NCBI GenBank assembly: GCA_037389465.1
Contig: JAZARR010000200.1
Coordinates: 510,001-574,000, forward strand
DNA: 64,000 nt
DNA from: Baylisascaris procyonis
Taxonomy: Eukaryota; Nematoda; Chromadorea; Rhabditida; Ascarididae
Reading direction: 5' to 3'
Position 1 is the first letter of the stretch. Every line of letters starts with the position of its first letter. Under the pieces are notes generated by a model. It had not been told where the DNA came from, ran no database searches, and saw only the letters and a program-made list of their open reading frames with translations. Positions 23,730 through 37,046 of this stretch are shown here, in pieces. The position numbers and the translations under genes were made by a program.

Positions 23730-26531
23730 AGGCTTCTTACGAAAGTTGTGGGCGTTCGCGTTGTTCACGTCGAACGACTGGTGTTGAAAGACCTGTTGCG
23801 TATATATCAACAGACTTCAAGAAGACGTGGTCTTGACGATATCCTATAAGTGAGTGCGTTTCCTATGCGTGGGGCCATCATTATAAGAGTGGCATCACGT
23901 TGATTGTCACGTCGCGCAGCACGTCATCTGAATACCGTATTCGTGAATGCACCAAGTGGTTGAAAGATTGCAGCTTGCATTCGCAAAAGGCTCGATGCGT
24001 ACGAGAAAGAAGAGCTCATCGCAGCCGATCGTCCAATAAACGATAACTTCAACAATTAGATGTTGGTTTCGATGGCCGCCAAAGGATTTTACCAGTAAAT
24101 GTTTTCATTCATTCTAACAGTTAACTAGCAAAAGAGTATTTATTCGTCATCGCTATCGTGCCCAATATTTTCGTAAGATGACGAGGAGGGGATTCGTAAT
24201 GGTTTTATCTCATGAGTAAGAGGGAGGACTTTCGTTAAAGTATGAAATTTTCTGACACAACTTTTTCCAGCAGGCTTTTACAAGTTTCTATGAAAATTTA
24301 TGAAACTTGGAAGAATTTTCTGCTCGTCCAGTTGACTTGCCACGTCCCGTCCAGAATGAAGGGAGGTGGGAGAGGAGTGGAGATACCATCGCGTTGCAAC
24401 CCCTTGCCACGTTACTCATCTCTGCAGGAAATCTTGCGGTCTTTCCGTTTCCTCAAATTCTCTAATTGTTATTCTCGGGGTCAATGTAAATCTGATTTCA
24501 GGAGAACATATATGCCTTGATGATTGCTTTAATCATATTTTAGAGTGATGCAGTGTTTTGTAGTCTACTTGTTTTCGATCTATCATCCTGCAGCACACAC
24601 TATTTCAACGTTTACCTTCACTTTTTTCCTTAGTAAAAGCAAGAGGAAGTGTCTAAGATAAGTTGCACCAGTACAAAACAATACTCTGTGTTAACTTTCA
24701 TTAACGCTTTCTCGTTACCGTGGATATGTCGGAGCCGCAAATGTCTTAGCACCGCGTATTATGCGACGTAAAGTGCAAGTTAAATAGGTAAAGTTTGAAG
24801 GGAAGGTAAAAGGTTCAAATATCGACCCTAGCTGAATGAGCATATGATTACCTGCTGTTGTATAGTTATGTGCTAGCTAAGAGTTTCATAGAGGAACAAA
24901 TGTATGTGTGTATGTTCTGTAGCGGTTGATGTTACTTGTGGTGTTATCTTTAAAAGGATTTAATAGTTTTTCTTAGCGGAAGTAAGTCGGTATTTTTCAG
25001 ATCAAACAAGGAGAAATTCAGAGAAATAACATCGAGACGTGGAAAGAGGCAAGAAGAACATCGTATCAATGCTATCATCAGAGATAAACAGGTATTCACC
25101 TGAATCAGATTGAAATGGATCTTAAAATCCGATATTTTTGTTTTTTATTGCTCGATTCTCTTCACATAAGCCGGTTTGTTTTCCAGCAGGTAATTAAATT
25201 CTGACAGGTGTTGGGAGTTGAGAGGGTTAATATTTTATAAAAGATCGACCAAAATGTGATGGGGTAAGTTGATACGTTTTTTTCCGATATGAAAAGGATA
25301 TTTTTTGGGAATTTGATCAAATTTTGAGAGGATTTCCCTCTCGGACTTGTTCAAAGATAAAAGTGGTGTCTGACTTTATAATAGCTTCCCCTAATTCCCT
25401 CCCCCTCCCCCTCCCATCCCAGAATTTCGACTAGTACCCCCTTTGTTGGTGCTCATCTATTTTACTTAAGGGGTATATCGCTTTGTTTTATTAAATAAAC
25501 CGATAGTGCTTTGATGCTTTTGCATCGGCTGTTTCAACGGACAAGGCTGAATTGTTCTTTGCCCATTGATGTTTGGTTATCAGTTTAGGCTGAATTTTAC
25601 CGCCGTTAATTTTAGATAACTTTGCCAATAAATGGAAATGAAATGAGTGGGAAATGGGAGAGCGGATTCCGATCGAAAAGAGCAGATGCGAAAGAAAGGC
25701 CAGAAGTTTCTTCCGAAGTCAATATTAACGGCTGGTATTCTGTGTGGACGGCGATCACTTTACGACGAATATACGGCCGCGTCTGTTTTGGGCGTCCTTG
25801 AGGATGAAATGAATTCGTGAGTAGTATTTTGTTCAATGACATTTGCGCTTAATTTCAATATTAGTTGTCATTTTAAGGGCAAATTTGTATCGGAGAAATC
25901 CGCTTCCTTTTGACATTTTGAAAAATTTGCATATTTCTGCCGTTAATATTTTTCCTTCTAAGTGAAATGTTAGTGTGATACTTTAAGGGACATTAAAAAC
26001 GTATATTAACAACGACTTGTTATGATCTTCTTGAAGAAATGCTGCATTAACTGCAGTAAATTCTGAAGTTCATATGTTTTGCGTTGATCCTCACGGGAAT
26101 GGGGATGGAAATATTCGAATCCATAGGAGATGAGCGTCTTTTTTGAGTGTCATGGGAATGGGAATCAAAAATGTTTTTGTATCGACACGTATGCAAATTT
26201 TTAATTGAATACGAAAACTGTGATGGTTGGATATGATAGTGATTGGTGATATGCAAAAGAAACCTATATTCACAATTTGTGCAGATGTTTTTCTTTTCTT
26301 TCGAAAAAGGGCTGATTGTTGGTGAAAAAGAACTAACAATGAAATTATGAGCCTTCGTTGAAAATGGATTCGAACTAGCGATCTAAATATTTAAATTACA
26401 TGTGTTTTATTGTGTCTCTGTAGGAAATAAAATTTGTTTTTAGGCCCTATTCCAGTTCAGTCCGTTATGGACCAGAAGACGCCGTAGAGGTGATCGAATT
26501 TCAACAGCCAGGTCAAAGTACCGAATCCAAG
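23730..26531 (+). pseudogene. Unrecognised multi-exon gene, at least one in-frame stop
   Basis: I do not recognise this protein. Exon-like blocks: 23730-23849 (VVGVRVVHVERLVLKDLLRI, last in-frame codon TAA just before GTGAGT); 23974-24094 (RLDAYEKEELIAADRPINDN then MLVSMAAKGFY, with TAG at 24057-24059 between); 25001-25091 (NKEKFREITSRRGKRQEEHR); about 25660-25816 (KFLPKSILTAGILCGRRSLY then TAASVLGVLEDEMNS); and 26444-26531 (PYSSSVRYGPEDAVEVIEFQ). Blocks 2 to 3 and 4 to 5 join in phase across normal splice sites, which strongly suggests real coding origin. The first block does not join the second in phase. The charged, helical middle is consistent with an intracellular protein. It lies just upstream of the NOA1-like gene on the same strand. 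Decayed gene or sequence with errors. Confidence 0.5.
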
Positions 26532-27194
26532 GTTGGCGTTTTCTTTCAAATAGGTAAAGAAGTTGGCAAAGGGAGGGGGAGGGGTGAGTTCTTATTAGGC
26601 ATTTCTTTGAACTATGGCATATCAAAACATTGCTGAACATGATACTGCAATGGACAACCTTGGAAAAATGCTAATGAAAGGCATCTGCTTTTTGGCAAAT
26701 GAGGCAGAAACTGTGTGGCTATGCTTAATGCAATCATTTTAGTCATTCATTCAGCCGATCGGTAAATTGATTAGGCGATTGCATTTGATATAATTTCTCA
26801 TTTCAACGTGAAAATTAATATAAGGTATCTTTAAATGCCAGCCGGGTTGGAAATAAAACATTGCGATTAGTACGGCATACGAGTGTCATTCATTCAGCTT
26901 TCTTGATGAGATGCTTGTTGCAACTCTTTTTTATCTTGTCACCTTATTCTTATTTGTCACCAACTTCCTCTAGCTCTCAGGCTCAAGAAGAGGGAGGGAG
27001 ACATCAGCAATTCATTTTCAACTATCATCCCTCACATGGTATCTCAACTTTATTCTGTGGTTGATTAGTATAAGACTCTATTAGTGTTGCGTGAACTTTG
27101 TCTGCGGCGGTATTTGAAAACCCAGGACTTTCTTCTTCCCGAGCTAACAGATTGCGCTATTCATGTGACGTTTGTATATGCAATTGTAGGATAG
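26532..27194. other. Intergenic stretch between two gene relics
   Basis: No exon or RNA gene seen. It contains a short purine-rich patch. Confidence 0.4.
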
Positions 27195-30100
27195 GGGAGA
27201 AATGTGGCGAATAGTGATGAGGATGCCGAATGGATGGAACAATATGGAAGCGTTGACCCGAGAATCGCAGCATCAGATAGGAGTTGCAACGGATATGGTG
27301 CGAAATTGCATTGCAAAGTTAGTATTTTTCTGTCTCACGAGGTTGTTATCTTTTGCTTTAGCATACTCTTGAGAATATGGAGAGGTCGGGAAAGATCTGT
27401 TCATTGGAGCTCATTGAGAAGTATTCGAATAGGACGAGTATAGAGCAACTTGGAGTCATAGCGTGATTGCAGGGACTCACAAATACTGTAGCTGAGCTGA
27501 AAGGTTGTAAAATGTTGTAAGATGCTTGAAGAGTTTTGTAGCTTTCTGTAACTCTCTTGAAACATTTTTTGGATACTGTACTTATTGGTCGGGTAAAAGG
27601 ATCGCCATGGCTTTTATTCGTTTTTCCTTTCTTCCTTTGCCAAAACATCAGTTCATTGCACATTCTTCCGCCTACTTCTCTTAATATAATAATATTTGCG
27701 TGATAATTCACTTCCATTCGCTACAACTACTTGCTTCCGTGGATTTGTATATGGTGGATAGCGGAATAAGACTAAATTTCCCTTTTTTGCATTGAACTTT
27801 TCACTTTAGTTTCTCGTTTCCTTAGGCGTATACTCGCTTCTTGTTCCATAAAAATTCGTTGAGTTACAGGATGCATCGTTGCCTGATTTCCTACCGGTCG
27901 AGGTCTTTCTTGTCAAAGCTCGAATCGATGAAGGGTCCTGAAGAGGGACTCTGTAGAAGGTGTTATCTTTTGAAGAAACACAACTTCCTTGTAAGTTTCG
28001 ATTGATTTATTTAAATATTAGTAGCGCACATATATGCTCCTCTCATTGCAAAGGAATAGTTATAGTGTTTGAACTGAATGTATGCTCGGATTCAGTCTTC
28101 CTGTCATTTCATCTTCTTTCTCAAATCTGTTCCCTTCTTATGGATCTCGATGCGACAACTCCGGGGTATTAATGATGATTTTACGATAGTTTCGTTGCAG
28201 GCTATACCATCGATGAAAACATTTCATTCGGAGCAATTTGTTCAGATTGGTGGAAATTGTCTAATGATCATTTCATGATTTTTAGATTCCAAATTTTTGC
28301 TTAACATCAAAATCCAGTGGACAGATTGCCAGGTTTTCCTAGGGTTTTGTGGATCTCTTAGTGAATGAACAGGGAGATGAACTGTTGTGATAAGAGTGAT
28401 TGATTTTATTGTTACGGATGAGTTGGTTATTAATGATACAATATTGAGAGTAAATATTTGAATAGGTGGGGAGAGACTGAACTTTTTTCAGCAATCAGCT
28501 CTCTTGAAGAGCGAATCCAATACAATGGGAATAGCTGAATATCTTCAGCGGAAATTAGTAGACTTTTAGGTAAATGGGAACTGAATGAATATTTGAATGG
28601 TAATGTGATTTGCTTAGGATAGGAGTGAAAATGATAATCGGGATTATTTTTCATTGCTTATCAGTTCATAGCTCAGGCTTAGAATTCGGTTAGAGGTTAT
28701 TAGTGATTGGTGAAGGTGAAACTTGTGGGAAGCAGCATCAGCGATAACCTTACTGTTGGGTGGATGAGGGCGGGAGGGTCGCATATATGAATGAGGGAGA
28801 TAAGAGTAAGGGGCTTTTTTCATATTTGATAATCAATGGCATCATTCGTTAATAACGGTTAATTAGATTGACAGCAGTTTTTTATTGTTATTTTACTGCT
28901 GCAGTTAGCATTCGATTTTTGCGCTGCAGAAACGGATCGGGTTTATTTGTTTCATTCTTCTTTCGGTTCGATTTTCCTAACTCTGTGGAGGTGGAAATTA
29001 TTTTTCAAATTAATATTATGTGCTATGAAGTTCATTCATCTGACCTCTCCCCTTTTACCTTTTTTCTTTTTTTTCACCCTGTCGCATTGAAATGTATGCA
29101 TTTGGGGTCTCTTTTTTTATCTTTTAAGTGCTAATTCTGAAATCTTCTGGAATTTTCTTAACGTGGGCAGTGGAATCTACATATGTTTATATATGGATTA
29201 TGAATTTGCAGTTGAACGTGAATGTATGCGAAGTGGGATACCGTTCAATGATGTGTCGTCTGAAGTTATACGAGAGGCGCTAGTTGTACTGATCGTTGAT
29301 ATTAGTGATTTATCAGCATCAGTGTATGTCCATCTGCCAGAAGTTATCGGTGATCATAAGCCGATGATCGTTGTTGGTTAGTTTTTCTTTGTTCTGATCT
29401 ATTCCTTTTGAGAGGTGAGGAGAAAGTAAGTACTTTCGGGTCGTTTTAAAGTTCTCGGGAAGTGAACATAGGACCACTGATCGATTATTTTCGGTGGGCA
29501 AACGGGGAACACTTGATGGATTATTTCCGTCAACTGTCGATTTTGAAGGCTCATTATGTCTAGATCGAAAGTCTATCGCCTTTAACTGTGCTATTTGAAT
29601 TGTGGATCATCAAGTGTGCTAGCTCACTGCTGATAGAAGTTGGCTAAAAATCTTCCAGCCATGGATGATAGAAGAAAAGTGTGGGTGGATGATGAAGTAG
29701 TGTGAGATCCATGGTAAGCTTAAACATAAACCTAAGGCCGGTAACGAAATTCACAGGGATGAGATAACCACACTTGTTAGTTGAGGATTCTTGAAAGTGA
29801 TTTTTATTCCAGGTAATAAGGTGGATCTGTTGCCACCAGATCAACGATTAGGTTATCTAAAGCATTTTCGCGAAACGCTTTTTAAAGCCGTGGAAGGTGC
29901 TGGATTCACGAAGCGGTTTAATGTGCTCCATGTGGCTTTAATAAGTGCGAAGACTGGATTCGGTGTAGAAGAGCTTATCACGGTTGGTTTTTATTTGCGC
30001 AACTTTTAATGTAGTCGGTAGGAGGTGCGAGGGTACCACAGAGGGAAGGAGGCAGGGGTGAAATGGGATGGAAGAAAGAGGGTCTTAGCTTTCAACTTCA

Positions 30101-31072
30101 CTTCAGTTTCATCTGAGAGGATCGAGCTTCATGAACTCGTTCTTTTGAGAAGCAGCACCGCAAATGAGTCCCATGAACTTCCTGATTTTATCAAAGGGTT
30201 TCTTTTGCTAATGCTCATTGTGCTGTTATTTTCTCTTCTCACTGTGCTAGCAAATTGATTGAAGTTTATTACACTCTACACGAGCAAGTTTCTTTCCAGA
30301 ATATTCATTTAAAATGGTCCACTCGAGGCACTGCTGTAAGGAATGACATCTATCTGGTGGGTTGTACAAACGCTGGCAAATCGTATGTCCTAGTTTTACA
30401 TGTTATTTATGATCCATTGCTTTCAACACTTTTTTCGGTGATCCAATAGTCTCAGCATCTTTTAGTTGGCATAACTGCTATAGATAAGGATTTGTTGCGT
30501 TCTTTTGTTCTGTTGGAGATAACATTTGGGCATATTTTAGTTGGCAAATATAAATTATTCGTTTCGACGATGATTACTGACTTCTATAAAATTTGGCGAT
30601 TTTTCATTAGTTACTTAGAAAATGTAGTCATATCTCTCGCGAGTACTTTTCTCGAAAACGTAATGCAATCGTTGATCGTTCAGGCTTTGATATATTGATT
30701 TATAGCTGAAAGTCGTGGTATTGAGAACTTTCGGTTCATTTGTCTCGAATCCGTTTTGCGTAGCAATTGGGAGATGCGATTTTGGGATGGTGGGTTCCCT
30801 ATATGCGATATTACTCATTATTATAATGATTTCAGTAATACGGACGATTATGGAAGTAAAGCCTGAATGATTGTCATCGTCGGTTGATAAGGATGTTATA
30901 ATAGTCATGTATTGGTCATTTCAGGACACTCTTCAACACTAGTCTTCAATCGGATTTCCATAAGGTAAGCGCTGTAGATCTTGTACAGCGTACAACAACG
31001 TCAATATGGCCCGGAACGACGATTCCTTCGCAGAAATTCCCCATTTCTTCCAGATTTTCATGCGAGAAAAAA
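27195..31072 (+). pseudogene. noa1: NOA1/YqeH-type circularly permuted GTPase, frameshifted
   Basis: NOA1 is a mitochondrial GTPase needed for small-ribosomal-subunit assembly. Exons: about 27195-27317, 27870-27990, 29212-29375, 29813-29982, 30300-30382 and 30925-31072. Motifs appear in the permuted order of the family: zinc-finger region (CNGYGAKLHC, then CRRCYLL), G4 NKVDLL, G5 SAKTGFGVEEL, then G1 GCTNAGKS continuing into TLFNTSLQSDF and a G2-like WPGTT. Donors and acceptors of exons 3-6 join in phase. Damage: within 27905-27925 the frame shifts by one (LPDFLPVEVF in one frame, GLCRRCYLLKKHNFL in another). Near 29275-29282 it shifts again (LNVNVCEVGYRSMMCRLKLY, then ALVVLIVDISDL). The second zinc-ligand Cys is TAT (Tyr) at 27294-27296. 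The G3 region and C-terminal half are not convincingly found; a possible piece (NAAIEESLQMGKDHW) is near 31690. Family assignment is firm; pseudogene versus assembly error is open. Confidence 0.8.
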
Positions 31073-34000
31073 GTAACTTTATTTTTCCCCCACGTTTCGG
31101 CATTTTGCTCAAAGTAACTTAGGTGTAAATGAAGTTTTTTATTTTTTTTTTTAAACAGATAAATTCATTTGTCGAAGTGATTCCTCCTCTACACTGAGAC
31201 ACAATATGCTAATGGCATCGTAGATATGAAGTTCTAAAAAAGCGACTTTAAATTAGTGCACGACATTGAGTTCTTTTCGGAAATGCCTGTTTTTATTGTC
31301 ATTTTTTCAAGCTTCTAAGTTCAAAAAGCACAACCTGATTCAGGGAGTTTGGAGTGAAATGGCAAGCGCATCTGGAGAAGAGCGATGTGATGCAAGTGAA
31401 GCCGAGGCAACAAAAGAGGCGTAAAAGGAAAGCGACCAAAGTAGGTGGCAATGAATTGCAACAAATGATGGAGGTTTGTGCTTGATTTGCTCTTCTGAGG
31501 TCTTTTTCTCTGTTGTATTGGAAAAGGGGTGGTACCAGTCTCTTCTAAAATTTTTGGTGGATGCCTATAAAATTTCCGGTGAATACTGCTGAAGTTTTGA
31601 ATGGGCATTAACTTCCATCTGCGGAGTTGGCTAGATGTTTAGAAATGTGACATTTTTCTGAGATAATGCTTCAGTGAAGAATTCGTTTTCAGCGTGTTAA
31701 TGCAGCGATTGAAGAAAGCCTACAAATGGGCAAAGACCATTGGACGTGAAAATTATTGTCGATTCAACGATGTTCAGACTGGGCAAACATCTCAGACGGT
31801 TACTACTTCACTTTTTTCATCTCATTCTTCGTTCCTTTGTTTCCTCCCTCTCTCCTTCTCTTCATTTCTTAGTAAATCCAGTTGACTCGTCTTGACATGG
31901 TTGTTGTCGTTAATATGCTATGGATCGTTTCTATGCGAATATTAATGTGGTAAGAGGGAAGGGGCCTTAGCAAAAAGTCGGATATGGAGGTGGGAGTTCT
32001 TTGCAAGGACACCTTCTGACTGTTTTTGCGATCTAAGAATCGTTTCATCGAAATTTTGACCAATGTTCAAATATCCCTACCCTCTTAAGCCCGACGTTGT
32101 TTGGATAGGGAACGTTGACGATTTCCATAATTTTATCGATGTGATTCATGAAGTTATTAATTGAAAGGACTCATTAAGGTCACAGTCTTATTGCTATTTT
32201 TTCGTTATAAGGTAAAGACGGTACTTTTTTAGCACATATTTAGCTTTTATACGGTATTTTAGCATAGGTTTGTTCGCTAGTTTACAAGGATTTAGCACTT
32301 CTTTATCCGTGTAAGTTGTAACACCTCGTGCAGCCCTCTAACCTTTCGTTTAGACATGTTTCATGTTGTTATATTTCCTTTTTTTTTCCAATATTTCTCT
32401 CAATTTATTTATTGTAAGAATACTTTTCTACCGGTAGAGCTTCGTTGTCTTAACCTTGCCGTTCATTGATTACTGACATTTTTTTGTGTTTTTTTCAATT
32501 TTTTATTGAATAAATAAATGAATATTTATTGTTGAATTTTTTTAACCACTTAGAGCATCTTATTAGGTGGAATGTTAGAAGCATTGATAGACGTGGATCA
32601 TTTTGAATCGGGCGTTTCAAAGTCTAAATGAATATTTTTTCTGCACTCTATTTCTGAGCCCCTTCCCCTCTCTCGTCTCCTTCAAATCCCGAATCTTCTA
32701 TATTTGGTGGATTTCTTTATTTCGTATATCCACCGTTCTTTTCCATTTTTTGCCAGAGCCCAAAATTGTGTAAGGTGGTTATTCTGTGAGGATGTTGTCA
32801 TTGTGCGTGTTTCAATACACGACCTACAAAACGGAAACAAATAAAAATTGATGCTTATGTTGCACATTATTGGTTTCTATTGTCATGAATAAATAAACGA
32901 TATCCGTTCTGTTTATAAGTGAAAAAGGTAAATGAGAACACCTTTGCGTATGCTATATCATCTCAGAAGGGAATAAGGTGAACGTTGTGTCTGGCAGCGG
33001 CGGTGTCGTAAGCAGAGGGCAGGAGCCCATCTATCTGTCGATGCGGACATCTCAGAGCACGAACGAGGGAGAAGCAGTTTATGGCGGAATATCACGGACC
33101 CAAAGAGTCGAATCAAAGACCGAAGAATCCAAACGATCCGAAGCTCGATCTATACAGGCTTCAGATAGCATCTGGAGCAGCACAAGAGCACATAACTTCG
33201 TCAGTGACATGGTGTGAAGAATAATAAACGAGGATTGACTATACGAGTAAATTTGGTCACTGCAGTGTTCGATTAGAGGTAAATATCTTTGGCCGAATCT
33301 TCGGTGCCGTAATTAACAGTAAATAAACACCCGTGCGCTAGGTGAATATTAATTAACCAGGTGAAGGTGTCATGGTGTTTGCTTGCTAAACCCGTTCACT
33401 CACTAATCAGGCACGACATGTGAACGGTTATTTTATTTGAGATTTTGTATGAATGGTTAGAAAGCAATGTTTAGTGACGTCATCCTTCGTGGTTCATGTT
33501 TTCTTGAGTGTTAGGTGTTTATATATGCAAAGTATATGAGTAGAATAAGGATTTGAGCGTTTTATATGAGTAGAATAAGGACTTGAGCGTTTCGAAGCTT
33601 TGAACGTAAGTGGTGTGCATCGAAGGAAGTGTTTTTGCATGATACATAAGGTGAGAGAAGTAACCTATATTGCAATTTTAGGTTCTCAAATAACGTAAGA
33701 AAGACATAGGCCTGTTGTGTTGAGAAATGTACCTGCAGTGACGTCCGTACCCGTTATTTTGAGAAAAAATTGGCAAAAGTTTTTAAAGAATAATCGTTAA
33801 GATTTAAATGGTTCGATTTTTATGCCGAAGATCTCTAATTGGTTCAAAAATTGCTCTGAACGGTTCCGTTAGTCGAGACGGGTGCCTTAGGATTTGGCAT
33901 ATCCACGAAATATCCATTATCCAGTGTAATGTTGTTGCCTTCTCCAATATTCTGCAGAGTATGAGATTTTCTGTCTCGTACTTCTACCTCAGGAATATAA

Positions 34001-35875
34001 GTGTGGTAGCATTTGCAGCATAGTGCGTAGTGTTCCGATAGGTAGCTGTAAGAGTCGATGCTTGGTCTCGAAGCGTAAAACTGGTCGCAGTATTATTCGA
34101 ACGACCACAACTCTTTGGTCAGTTTTTTGTGTTTAATGAATTCAAGTGAAATTTCTATTGTTTAGCTAGCAATTTTTTAGTGCTTTAGTGATGATAGGTA
34201 CAGATTTTGGTCACTGGTGCATCTGCAACTGAAATAATTCCAAAGTTACCGAATTGTATGGTCATTGCCTAGTAGATGTTTTTGGTGGGATATGCATCTG
34301 GCAATAAGTTTATAGAGGGTGGCTACAATAAAATACTATGGTTTAGCATGGCTTAGAATGTTTCTAGTTGTGAAGCATGTAAATAAGAAAAGAGTTTATA
34401 AGGGTGAAAGATTTTTCCTGGTATGAATTTTGGATTATCTCTGTCACGAGTTCAATATTGTGTTGATTTATTTCACTGTTCGTAGTCGGGGTGTTGGATT
34501 GCTTCACTTGCAGAGAGTTTTTATTTTCTTTATTTTCCATACCTTCATATATCTGTCAGTGTTAATTTTAAGGCGTGTTCTTGGAATGCATCCTTGCTAG
34601 GAAGTGTCTGAAAGGAAGGGGATGGGAGGGAAGGGACCATGGCTTCCGACCTCGGAGGTAATTTCGATTTTTGAAGTTTGAACCTGTCCGAAAATTTTCC
34701 GGATCAAATTTCCTGGACGGGAAAAATTTTTCGGAATTTTACAGAAAAAAATTATTGATGAGAGGAATGCATGACGAACGCCATTCATGTTCACATGTAT
34801 TTGTTTGTTTACTTAAAAAAGTTGCGTTAAAATTGATTGTTTCTCAGATTGCCGATTTATGCACAGAATTTTGGGCACTAATATAAGAAGTAGGATTTGA
34901 TTTTAGTGGAAAATTGCTTGTAGATTTTTCTATCTTAGTTTTTTAATGCATTTAATATATAACTGAGAAACTGAAGGGCTTTTATGTAGTTATTTATTGG
35001 TCGTTGGCGTATATCGGTTCGGTATAACATCTGAGTGGACGCTAACATTTGTGGTACGCTTCAGTGTTGGCTCGTTGAATGAATGTGAATGCGATCAACG
35101 ATGGATGCAATCTAACTGAAGAGTGTACGGTTTACGCCAAGGATCCTGCATTCAGCACAGCAGGTTGGTCACTCATTCGGATGCATACAGTCTGCGTTAA
35201 GACATTTGTGATGTATGTGGTCGTTATTTTGTTTTACTTTATTTATTTAGCATTCGTTACGAGTAAATGCCTCTTTACATCGCTTCCACCTGCCCCGACC
35301 CAAAGCCCCGCTGATCCACCTGGCTGCAGCGGTCTTTAAGTCGGGCTGTTGTTGCAGGTCAGTCGCGTGATTCTTGTCTTACCATGTGTGATCGTTTTCT
35401 TACCTAAATTATGTAAGTTCAACCAGTTACCTGAGGTTGTCTTATTATTCACACTAGAAATCTGTTGGAAGTTTTGTATTTGTTTATTTGCCTTCGTTTT
35501 CGTTTATCTTCGTTTTTATCGTCTCTCTTGGTTTATTAATGCAAACGAAAAAGATACTCGACAGTTTCTAGATGTTGGCAAATTTCTAAAATTTTGCGGC
35601 TTACCGAAAATATGCATCCGCATTGAATATGCCGAAAGATGCGCTGGTAGTGCATGATAGCTAATCAAGCATAGGTGAAAGGGATTAATGTGAATAACTT
35701 TTTCGATTTTAAATAAAATAAAAAATTTGAATTGTAGACGCTTCAATTGATTCTTCTTTTGCATTGATATCGCACTCAGGTGGGCAGTCTTTGGCATCAA
35801 TTTTGAATTACCTGAAGTTATTTTACTACGAGTTATAATTTTCTAATTTTGGTCATCCATCCGCCGCGATAATCT
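31073..35875. other. 4.8 kb with only weak exon candidates
   Basis: Exon-like patches without a confident identity: 31330-31480 (basic peptide QKRRKRKATKVGG); 32970-33220 (79-codon open frame, GC-rich, no motif); and 35075-35165 (frame with GCNLTEECTVYAKD). A 29-base unit is repeated at about 33533-33592. Otherwise AT-rich and non-coding. Confidence 0.35.
33808..33925 (+). pseudogene. Possible WD40-repeat exon remnant
   Basis: One frame reads NGSVSRDGCLRIWHI, which fits the end of a WD40 blade (S.S.DG.LRIW). No neighbouring blades are seen, and the remaining residues do not fit. It could be a chance match in an AT-rich region. Confidence 0.25.
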
Positions 35876-37046
35876 TACTTCCTTCCTAACTCGTCTCTTT
35901 CCTTCTCAACTTGGCCGCTTTCTTTCCCAACTTAGCCCCTTTCCTCCCCAAGTCGGACCCTTTCCTTTCCAACTCGGACTCTTTCCTTCCCAACTCGGCC
36001 CCTTTCTTTTCCAACTTGACCTCTTTCCTTTCCAACTCGGACCCTTTCCTTCCCAACTTGGACTCTTTCCTTCCCAGCTCGACCCCTTTCCTTCCCAACT
36101 TGGACTCTTTCCTTCCCAACTCGACCCCTTTCCTTCCCAACCAGGACCCTTTCCTTCCCAACTCGGACCCTTTCCTTCCCAACTCGGCCCTTTCCTTCCC
36201 AGGTCGGACCCTCTTCTTTTCAACTGGGATCCTTTCCTTTCCAACTCGGACCCTTTCCTTTCCAACTCGGACTGTTTCCTTCCCAACTTGGACTCTTTCC
36301 TTCCCAACTCGGCCTCTTTCTTTTCCAACTTGACCCCTTTTCTTCCCAACTCGGACTCTTTCCTTCCCCACTTGGACTCTTCCTTCCCCACTTGGACTCT
36401 TCTTTTCCCAACTCGGACTCTTTCCTTCCCAACTCGGCTCCTTTCTTTTCCAACTTGACCCCTTTCCTTCCCAAGTCGGACTCTTTCCTTCTCAACTTGG
36501 CCCCTTTCTTTCCCAACTCGACCCCTTTCCTTCCCAAGTCGGACTCTTTCCTTCCCAACTTGGCCCCTTTCCTTCCCAACTTGGCCCCTTTCCTTCCCAA
36601 CTCGGACTCTTTCATTTCCATCTCGGACTCTTTCCTTCCCAACTTAGACTCTTTCCTTCCCAACTCGGCTCCTTTCTTTTCCAACTTGACCCCTTTCCTT
36701 CCCAACTTGGACTCTTTCTTCCTCAACTCGAACCCTTTCCTTCCTCACTTGGACTCTTTCCTTTCCAACTCGGCCCCTTTCTTTTCCAACCTGGCCCCTT
36801 TCCTTCCCAACTTGGCCCCTTTCCTTCCCAACTCGGACTCTTTCATTTCCATCTCGGACTCTTTCCTTCCCAACTTAGACTCTTTCCTTCCCAACTCGGA
36901 CCCTTTCCTTCCCAACTTGGACTCTTTCCTTCCCAACTCGGCCCCTTTCTTTTCCAACTTGACCCCTTTCTTTCCGAACTCGAACTCTTTCCCTCCCAAC
37001 TTGGCTCCTTTCTTTCCCAACTTGTCCCCTTTTTTCCCAACTAACC
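35876..37046. repeat. 21-bp minisatellite with 231-bp higher-order repeat
   Basis: About 55 tandem units of a 21-base motif near CCTTTCCTTCCCAACTCGGA. Because 21 is divisible by three and the unit has few stops, several frames stay open on both strands: 251 codons on + (36392-37147, heptads like FLPNSDS) and up to 168 codons on - (heptads like LGRKESK). Nothing but the repeat supports these as genes. Blocks containing the variant TTTCATTTCCATCTCGGAC recur at 36611 and 36842, 231 bases (11 units) apart. Confidence 0.95.

Noticed and set aside
1034..24059. In-frame stops as evidence of stop-codon reassignment
   Set aside because: TGA, TAA and TAG all occur, and one-base frame shifts are also present, which fits decay or sequence error and not a changed code. 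The intact carrier ends normally in TAA.
26340..26372. B-box-like AGTTCGAATCC on the minus strand
   Set aside because: No A box upstream and no cloverleaf.
28199..28278. Possible extra NOA1-like exon after a TTGCAG
   Set aside because: Its peptide does not match the family, and the flanking exons join in phase without it.
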